This document shows, piece by piece, positions 57,462 to 64,000 of a stretch of DNA of 64,000 nucleotides. Source of the stretch: Pleurotus djamor (taxonomy: Eukaryota > Basidiomycota > Agaricomycetes > Agaricales > Pleurotaceae). The stretch lies in the NCBI GenBank assembly GCA_029747585.1, contig JAPEVF010000132.1, positions 1 through 64,000 of the forward strand, written 5' to 3'. The translations under genes were made by a program, and so were the position numbers. Under the pieces are notes generated by a model. It was not told the DNA's origin. It made no database searches and saw nothing but the letters and a program-made list of their open reading frames with translations. The first letter of the stretch is position 1, and each line of letters starts with the position of its first letter.

Positions 57462-60400
57462 TTATGACGCCAGGCCAATGGTCTCGGGTGTCGAATCAGA
57501 CTGACGAGGAGTGCTTTCNTCGCGGACTGGGGCTAAAGCGGGCGTGAATCGATTTAGGGCCGGCTTGGCGGGCTGATCATTTGGCAAGGTGTCCGACTTG
57601 GTGGCTGGAAGATCAGGATGGCTGTCTGCGGAAACAGGCTCTGCTGGCCGGCCGAACGAAAACCTCGAAGACATGAAAGAGCCAATCCCNGANCCCCACG
57701 AAGCAACCGATGCTCGGACCTGCGAGGNATCNACCGAGTGTGACGTTTGACTTGTATGAGAGCCTGTGGATGCACTTGATGAGCGCTTATCCAACGGTGG
57801 CGGNCGAGGTGTAGCCAGTGCAGCTTCTACATCATCCAAGTCTGTCTTGGACACCTCGACAGGTGTTTCNGACCGTTTCGTTTCATCGGTAAGAAGAGGC
57901 GTCGTACTTGAATCACTACGCTGCCATCGCCCTCGAACACCTTCNACGGCCTTGAAGAAACCCGTTGAACCAGCAACGAATGTCCGCGCAACTGCTTCNC
58001 GCGCAGGAGCCAGCTGCTGATCCAANTTCAACTCCTGAATTCCTTCCTGTAGACGCAATCCAATGTCCGACACCACTGTTGGCTTTTCATTNCAGGGATG
58101 ACTAGTCGACCAAATCTTAGCCTCTNAACTAAAAGNGNNTNNACGGATTACGTACCGAGGCTCGACTATGTCGAACAACATTGGATCGGTGATTCGATCC
58201 CATACTTCATAGGCGTTAGTACGTTTAAACTCGGAGATCCACAGGGGATTGAAGTCATCAGCCACTCTAGGGTCACCTAAACGCGGCGCTTAGTCGAGGC
58301 TAATTTGGTGAGGTTGTGAACGTACCAACACCCCCAGATANGATGACGCCGTTGCCTTCACCCTTGGCCAGAAAATCNCGATACCTCACNGAAGCTAGAG
58401 CAGCTGATATGTANTCCTCAAACTACGANGTCTTTGTTAGCCAGCTCANGCATCATNNTNGCTGAGACCCAACCTTGCTCCGTAGGTAATCATCGCTNCC
58501 TTTGAATCTACANAGAAGTGAGTATTTGGATTGGCTATCGGAAACTCGCCATACCTGATACCCGCTGGCTTTAGAGGATCGCTATCGTACAACGCGTCGT
58601 TCACGTCTCGCACAATCGCATCCATCCATTTACGATCTGCAGCCGTTAGGGANGCCGAACGCTCCAAGTTTGGNTTCCGAAACTCAAAGACACCTGTCTC
58701 TATCTGTGCCAAAATAAACAGTTGTCCAAANNGACAANNNGGNCATGTCACATACATTGATCAACAGATCAACCTCCTTCTGTTGCGTTACGATCGAGTT
58801 CGTAGCCCCACANAACCAGCTTTTCGTTTCCTTCAGTGTATCTAATTGTTGGAGAGGAAGATACGGTTGGAANAATGCGTCTTTTCCGAACAGATCCAAT
58901 GGGAGGCCGAGATATGCCATCATGCTTTTGTGGTCGGATGTTTTGAGGGAATTCGGGCGCGTCAGTGAGGGCGCTCTGTCGGCGAGAGGCGGTGAACCAC
59001 AGTCATCAAGTGTTTGCAGGAGGCCTACAAGGACAAGGTGAGTGGTAGCGGTGATTATGCCAGAACAGCATACCTGGGAATAGAGCNACAAGGGAGTATT
59101 GGTACGTGCACAAACGCTCAACGGGATGNCCATAGAACATGATCTAGAAAGAGATTCAGACATNTAAGATTACGGTGATCGGAGATAAACCTACACGAGC
59201 TTGGAGCATCATCGCCTTGACAAGAATGAGCACCTTTTGTCGGAAGGCCTTGACCAGTTCGCGTCTAGCGTGANAGTAAGATACATCTCATAAATCGGTG
59301 GTCAACATACAAATTTGTACCTGGATAATGATTAGAAANTATACGTATAACGGAGGCGTATGGCTCACCCATATAAAAACCGCTCTCGGTGAGTTGTGTN
59401 CGCAACGGACGTTCGAGAGACGCGTAAAAATCATCGAGTATGCTCGTTTCACTGAAATCTCTACCAAAATGATTTCAGCTTTGATCATTGATAGGTCGGC
59501 GAATAACAGCAGTCATTACCTCTGAGCGAATAACGCAGACGTTATAACACCAAGTTTATCACTATATAAACAATTAANACTTCAGCGACANNGAAAAGAA
59601 CCCTACAACGCACCGTATTGGCCCAAACACTGGTTTTGACGCAAGAACAACAACGGCTTTTTGGACGGTAGACCGAGTGACATCAGAAGACTTCACCAAC
59701 ANAGCAGATGCNGCTATTTGTTGATTACAACTGNAAAAGNAANGTGAGNATAACGACANNTTGAAACTNTTGCATCTCGACCGAGTGCTCGATAATGTGT
59801 GGTNGCCCTCTTGAACACATTCAGAGTGAACATTTCCTGAAACGCGTCACAAGCACTCGATCGAAAGGCAAGAGTAATCGGAAGGCAAGAGTAAATTGGA
59901 AGGCAAACTTACGAAATGCCGAATACTGTGGTCGGTTTTCTTCCCGAGGGCACTACATGGAAGTAACAGTAATCCTCGGCGCTCTATGATGAAGTTGAAC
60001 GAAGAGGAACAGACGAAGAAGACCAATTCGTACCAAGTGCGCGCCATCAGGCAGGGCCAAGAACGGCAGTATTTTGACTATTTCTTCGTCTTCAAATATA
60101 TCCCCCTTATAGTATTCTATCCTTGGGCCTACCTTGGGTACAAATTAAAGTGCGAGAGAGATACTGGAAGTAGAGATGCGTACCAGATGATTGAAATCGA
60201 CCAATCCAACACCGAGAACCAAAGGAGACCCTTCAAGGTTCATGATGAGAGACTCTGGTCGAGCCTTGCGCGAAGATGTGGATGCAAACGAAGCTATTGA
60301 GTCTGTGTCGCGCATGGATAGATCTGGAGGAGAGGGCGGGTAAGTCGGTAAAGACGTGGACTTGGCGATGTCATCATTGTCGTAAATCGACGGTGTTAGT

Positions 60401-60660
60401 GATGTCGAAGGGCTCGGTCGAGAATCGCGCTTCTGTTCGTGGTTGTAGATGTTATCTAGGTCCGTGTCCAGGGTACGTGGATTTGATGTTCGTTTCGAGG
60501 CCTCGGAGGTGGTTGCTGGTGGAAACGACCGTGAATGTCTAGGCGACGACGGGGGTGACGAGAGGGAAATTGACCGCTCTGATGCTGTATCCACGTCTGA
60601 GTCGTCGAATGCACTCGATTCGGTACGAGGAGGAGGTGGTGGTTGAAGTGAGAAAGCCAT
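57462..60660 (-). CDS. AVL9: DENN-domain late secretory pathway protein Avl9
   Basis: Multi-exon gene starting at ATG 60660 (MAFSLQPPPPPRTESSAF) with a long Ser/Pro-rich, disordered N-terminus. The DENN module begins GSPLVLGVGLVDFNHLV and, over introns, GPRIEYYKGDIFEDEEIVKI, LPFLALPDGAHL, SAEDYCYFHVVPSGRKPTTV and DVTRSTVQKAVVVLASKPVF. The middle has LPLDLFGKDA.FQPYLPLQQ, CGATNSIVTQQKEVDLLIN and LTAADRKWMDAIVRDVNDAL. The C-terminal exon reads MADDFNPLWISEFKRTNAYE, FVAGSTGFFKA.EGVRGRWQ and a Ser-rich tail, stop 57462. Avl9 proteins act in exit from the Golgi towards the plasma membrane, probably as Rab exchange factors. Numerous Ns lie in 57500-59770. It shares a 169-bp divergent promoter with the secreted protein gene at 60830. 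Confidence 0.87.
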
Positions 60661-60829
60661 GGCGAAGTCAATGTGCTGGGATGCGCGCTATTATTGCCCA
60701 CGTGCTCGGGAGCTGATTTACTCCCACTTTTAGGTGATACTGATGCGGAATTAACTTGAAAATGCACCGCTCGGGGCTGTTGGCGGGGGGCATGAAACCT
60801 TGAACAACTCCTCTTATCCGCTTACCACC
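60661..60829. promoter_or_regulatory. Divergent promoter, AVL9 / secreted protein
   Basis: 169 bp between two divergent start codons. AT/GC content is ordinary and no TATA box is evident. Confidence 0.4.
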
Positions 60830-61843
60830 ATGAGCTACACCTGGCTCCTAGTTTTTGCCATTTCATTCGTGGTTTCGACCCCCGTAACTCAGCAACTTTT
60901 ATCTAATCTCGACGGAAACTCGGAGCCAGATGTCAGCGAAGGATGGGTAGATCCCCGCCTCAACGGAGGCAGATTTCTTGACGTGAGGATGTGTTCTGTT
61001 GGTGTCTCAGGTGTCTCGAAATCTGAGTTTCCCCTAGTTCACCACCAAACGATACGGCGAACCACTCAATGTCATTATATCATCCCGTTCCGACCCCTTC
61101 ATACTCACAGAGTCTGGCCTACATAGCTATGCAAAGCAAGTGCCTTCGTTTCACGACACATCCGTTTCTTGCTGATCATTTGTCCTGTATAGGTCCATCG
61201 GGTTCTCAGAGGAGTGCCTAGGGCTCCACTATGGCAATATCCATGATGCGGATCTGGGGGATGGGGATGGCAGGAAACCCGAGCAGTTCCTAGCCCGTCA
61301 GCATTACTTCCCCGTCTTTGGCACCTGCTGGGAGAGCCTAGCGGGAGGCAACCACTTTCGGGCGTGGAAACAGAACGGTACCACAGCTAATTCGGGTGCT
61401 TGGTTCCTTGGGTGAGTTCGGAAACGTGGTTCCCTCCTGTGACCCATACATAGCTCACGTGTGTAAACAGTGTTTCCAAAGAGGAAAACTCTCGAAAGCA
61501 CCACAAGATTGTACCCGATGGCTACAATCTTGGGCGAGACTTTCTTGTGAACAAAGCCATCGGCGGGAGCAGCTGGAAGGGGATCTGGTGGAAGGCCGAA
61601 GTTGAGTGGCGTCAAGGTCTACTTGATCCCGGAAAGGATGGCGTCAACCATGGTATCCCTCAAGATGGTCGTATCGCCATCCTCGTTGTCAACAGGCAGT
61701 GAGGAGGACATGCCGTCACAATTGGCACTAGATCTAGAGCCATCATCTTTCGTTACGACCGTTACGATGTCACGATATCTGTTGTTCCTGTATTTGTAAA
61801 TACTGCGCGTATACGTAGTCTTAGTCTATGGCCTGAGTTCTGA
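60830..61843 (+). CDS. Secreted protein, paralogue of the 20448-21774 gene
   Basis: Five exons, about 260 residues, starting at ATG 60830 with a signal peptide (MSYTWLLVFAISFVVSTPVT). Blocks: RYGEPLNVIISSRSD, SIGFSEECLGLHYGNIHDAD, CWESLAGGNHFRAWKQNGTT, ANSGAWFLGVSKEE, PDGYNLGRDFLVNKAIGGSS, WWKAEVEWRQGLLDPGKDGV and RIAILVVNRQAIIFRYDRYD, ending at 61843. Each matches a block in the other family member in the same order (EPINVIISG, GFSTECLGQH, CRESIEGGNHFR, NGYNFGRD, DGINHYI), so the gene models support each other. Intron 2 uses a GC donor (61136). Conserved Gly/Asn/His patches suggest a compact extracellular domain, but no catalytic motif is recognised. Function unknown. Confidence 0.75.
61136..61192 (+). 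other. GC-AG intron
   Basis: 57-nt intron with donor AA|GCAAGT, branch-like CTGAT at 61172 and acceptor TATAG. Only this donor keeps the phase needed to join HSYAK to SIGFSEECLG, which aligns without gaps to the paralogue. The nearby GT at 61140 gives the wrong frame. Confidence 0.75.
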
Positions 61844-62007
61844 AAGGTAGTACCAGTGGCATGTTGCCGTTAGGCCTTGGCGCCTTCAAACTCAGCGAAC
61901 CTTAGATAGGGGCACTCCAATCGTCAGATTGTTCGTTGATGATGCGATTAGGGAAGGTCTGTATAAAACCGTTGCACCTTCTGCTACGTACACGATCCAC
62001 ACTAAGA

Positions 62008-63026
62008 ATGTCAGACAGCGATTATCTAGTCCTTTCCAATGAAGCTACACATGTCAGTCTCAGCCAGACACTCGAGTCCTCGATCTCGCCACTGACCAGA
62101 CGACTTTTAGCCAGCAAACTTGATCCCAGAGTTGTGTAAATTATTNCTACAACGTTNGGGTGGGTTACCGGGACTGGGGGTGGTATATGTATTCGCGAAA
62201 AGTATAAGATCATCCTCATCGCGTCCGACTTGGTTCTGATATCACATTTAATCGATCCAGTGATAAAGTCTATATCGCCCCTTCTGGTGTGCAGAAGGAG
62301 CGAATCGAACCAACACACATCTTTGTTCTTCCGTACCCCCAGGTGAAGTCCGCATCGCCGCACGCAGACCGCGTGTTTCTTCGACGACCAGCTTTGGACT
62401 TGAAAGAATCTGCATGCACGCCGTTGTTCTGGAACTCGTTCGACTTACGCGACGCGGGGAGCTGCATCCACACTCACTCACAGCATGCGGTCATGGCCAC
62501 TTTACTTTGGTCTGGGCCAGTTTTCGAAATATCGCACCAAGAGGTTTGGTCTCTACATCGTCAATCACACTGAGCCATAATTTACCTACAAGTCTATGGT
62601 CATTAGATGATCAAGGGTGTTAGAGTAGGCGGAGTTGGTCGCGCATTGTCGTACTTGGACACCCTAGTCGTGCCGATCATCGAGAACACGCCGAATGAAG
62701 AAGATTTACAAGAAAGCATGGCAGAAGCCATGAAACAGTACCCCGATGCGGCTGGCGTACTCGTACGTCGGCACGGGGTATACGTCTGGGGTATGTACTA
62801 CTAGACCTACTATCAAGTATTTTCCTTAAACCACTTCACATAGGCCTCGACTGGCAGAAAGCCAAGACGCAGACAGAGGTATAGAACGTTCATTTCCCCC
62901 TCTTTTGGGTTGATTGATTTTACTCCTTCCTAGTGCCTGGACTATCTGTTCGAAATTGGAGTGAAGATGAAGTTAGCTGGGTTACCCACGTTACTCAACG
63001 NAAAAGTAGGCTCCAAGGAAATGTAG
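62008..63026 (+). CDS. MDE1: Methylthioribulose-1-phosphate dehydratase
   Basis: Six exons. [15 protein letters not shown] joins [24 protein letters not shown]; two Ns (62146, 62157) must be dropped to keep this frame. Then [40 protein letters not shown] with [11 protein letters not shown] (the HTH zinc ligands), [40 protein letters not shown] and [12 protein letters not shown], whose His is the third zinc ligand. Ending [20 protein letters not shown], stop 63024-63026. This class II aldolase-like enzyme dehydrates methylthioribulose-1-phosphate in the methionine salvage pathway, in the cytosol. A frame through the retained intron after REK has no family similarity, supporting splicing there. 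Convergent with the HST2-type gene. Confidence 0.9.
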
Positions 63027-63096
63027 CAAGAAAAAAAATGAGAGCTGCGTGGACAACTATAATCATTACGAGCGAAAATATATAGACGTGCGAGAT

Positions 63097-64000
63097 CTAT
63101 GACTTAGAATCGGAATCGCCACTAGTAGGAGAATTGGGGATGCCAGGAGCTGTCACCGTTACTTCTACCTTTCGCTCAGTGGAAAGCGGGCGACTTTGTG
63201 GACGAGGCGAGGAATTTTTTGTCGCAGTCTTCGTCCCATCTTGCTTGGGAATGATTTCTTTGGCCTCGTCGTCCTGAACTTCTTCACGACTTGAAGAAGA
63301 AGGTTCAGCTGTACCGCGACTGTCCCCCTTTGTTTCTTCGTTGGGTTGCTTGTCGTCAAGTGACAATTTCTTCCCAATTTCTTCCGTCAATTTCCCAACA
63401 TCTACATCGGTGTTAGCCTTCTTTTCCTTCTCATCCGACCCACTTTCCCTCTTCGGCTCGACTACACTGTCGGTGGACTTGACACTGTCCGCTGTAGCCG
63501 CCCAGAGTGTTTCTAACTCATCTCGCCATCCAAGAGCCTCAGCGAGCTCCAGGATGACATCGTCACATTTACCCAGAAGGACGACATCATCTGCCCGGTC
63601 GCCAAAATCACCGACGCGATCCAGATTGATGAGAACTCGTGGGCAGGAATCATCGACATATTCCACCAGAGAGGCAAACGGATGGACGGTAAGGGACGTC
63701 CCCATTACAATAAGTAGATCGGCCTCCCCAACGGTAGGAATCGCTTGGAGAAATTCGTTAGGTAGCTACAGGATGGTCGCTCGAATTTCAGAAACATAGA
63801 GGCGGGACAAATCGAGTCCTATACCCACCGATTCACCAAAGAATACGATATCGGGCTTGACGTAGCCCCCACATGTGTTACATGTGGGCACCTTTCCACG
63901 CTCAACGTGCTTCTTCATCAAGGCATCGTCAAACCTGCGCTTGCACTTGATGCAACGCTGCTTGGCGAAGCTGCCGTGCGCCTCGATGATCTTATTGTCC
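63097..64000 (-). CDS. HST2: Sir2-family NAD-dependent deacetylase (Hst2 type), 5' end off window
   Basis: The 3' part of a class I sirtuin. The segment entering from the window edge reads IIEAHGSFAKQRCIKCKRRF with the catalytic His (AHGS) and the first zinc Cys pair, then HVERGKVPTCNTCGG with the second pair and YVKPDIVFFGES. An intron (about 63773-63830) precedes LPNEFLQAIPTVGEADLLIV, MGTSLTVHPFASLVEYVDDS and RVLINLDRVGDF. A long Ser/Glu/Lys-rich tail ends SPTSGDSDSKS at 63097. The Rossmann fold start and NAD-binding GAGIS lie beyond the window. Hst2-like enzymes deacetylate histones and other proteins, mostly from the cytoplasm. Symbol is by closest type; HST1/SIR2 cannot be fully excluded. 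Confidence 0.85.

Overview
The window is nuclear DNA of a filamentous basidiomycete, most likely an agaricomycete. Nearly every gene is cut by many short (about 50-65 nt) GT-AG introns with a CTGAY/CTAAY-type branch site close to the acceptor. Gene density is high, strands alternate, and the gene families are fungal (PalA/Rim20, Nta1, SNF1 beta subunit, Avl9, Rad4, Orc6). There are no operons, tRNA, rRNA or CRISPR. The sequence carries many single Ns; a few behave as inserted bases that break otherwise conserved exons.

Layout. 1-5.1 kb: three F-box/leucine-rich paralogues in tandem on the minus strand, with a broken trypsin-like protease remnant (GDSGS motif) between the first two. 5.3-6.1 kb: a weakly supported multi-exon gene. 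7.2-12.9 kb: the ambient-pH signalling scaffold PalA/Rim20 followed by a GPI-type secreted aspartyl protease. 13.1-16.1 kb is the degenerate, repeat-rich part: eight GAAACA[C/T]TT boxes, a series of units with a splice-donor-like GGTGAGT about every 155 bp, and a WD40 pseudogene. 16.3-19.9 kb: two BTB-type proteins. 20.4-21.8 kb: a secreted protein whose paralogue lies at 60.8-61.8 kb.

22.3-63 kb is mainly housekeeping: the SNF1/AMPK beta subunit head-to-head with AMP deaminase (110 bp between start codons), an ARM-like protein, a small secreted protein, N-terminal amidase NTA1, a RecQ helicase, a PAS protein, the tRNA m1A58 methyltransferase TRM61 (introns 3 and 4 filled with small inverted-repeat elements, including a 381-bp MITE-like insertion), RAD4/XPC, a PhoD-like phosphatase, an FYRN/FYRC chromatin protein, an alpha/beta hydrolase, ORC6, a class-3 lipase, the DENN protein AVL9, the second secreted paralogue (with a GC-AG intron), MDE1 of methionine salvage, and the 3' part of an HST2-type sirtuin leaving the window at 64 kb.

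Working together: AMPK beta and AMP deaminase both act on the AMP signal and share one short intergenic region. RecQ, RAD4 and ORC6 are nuclear DNA-maintenance genes but look independently placed. No biosynthetic cluster, defence island or clearly new multi-gene system is visible; the novelty is in small repeats, intron structure and lineage-specific secreted and F-box families.
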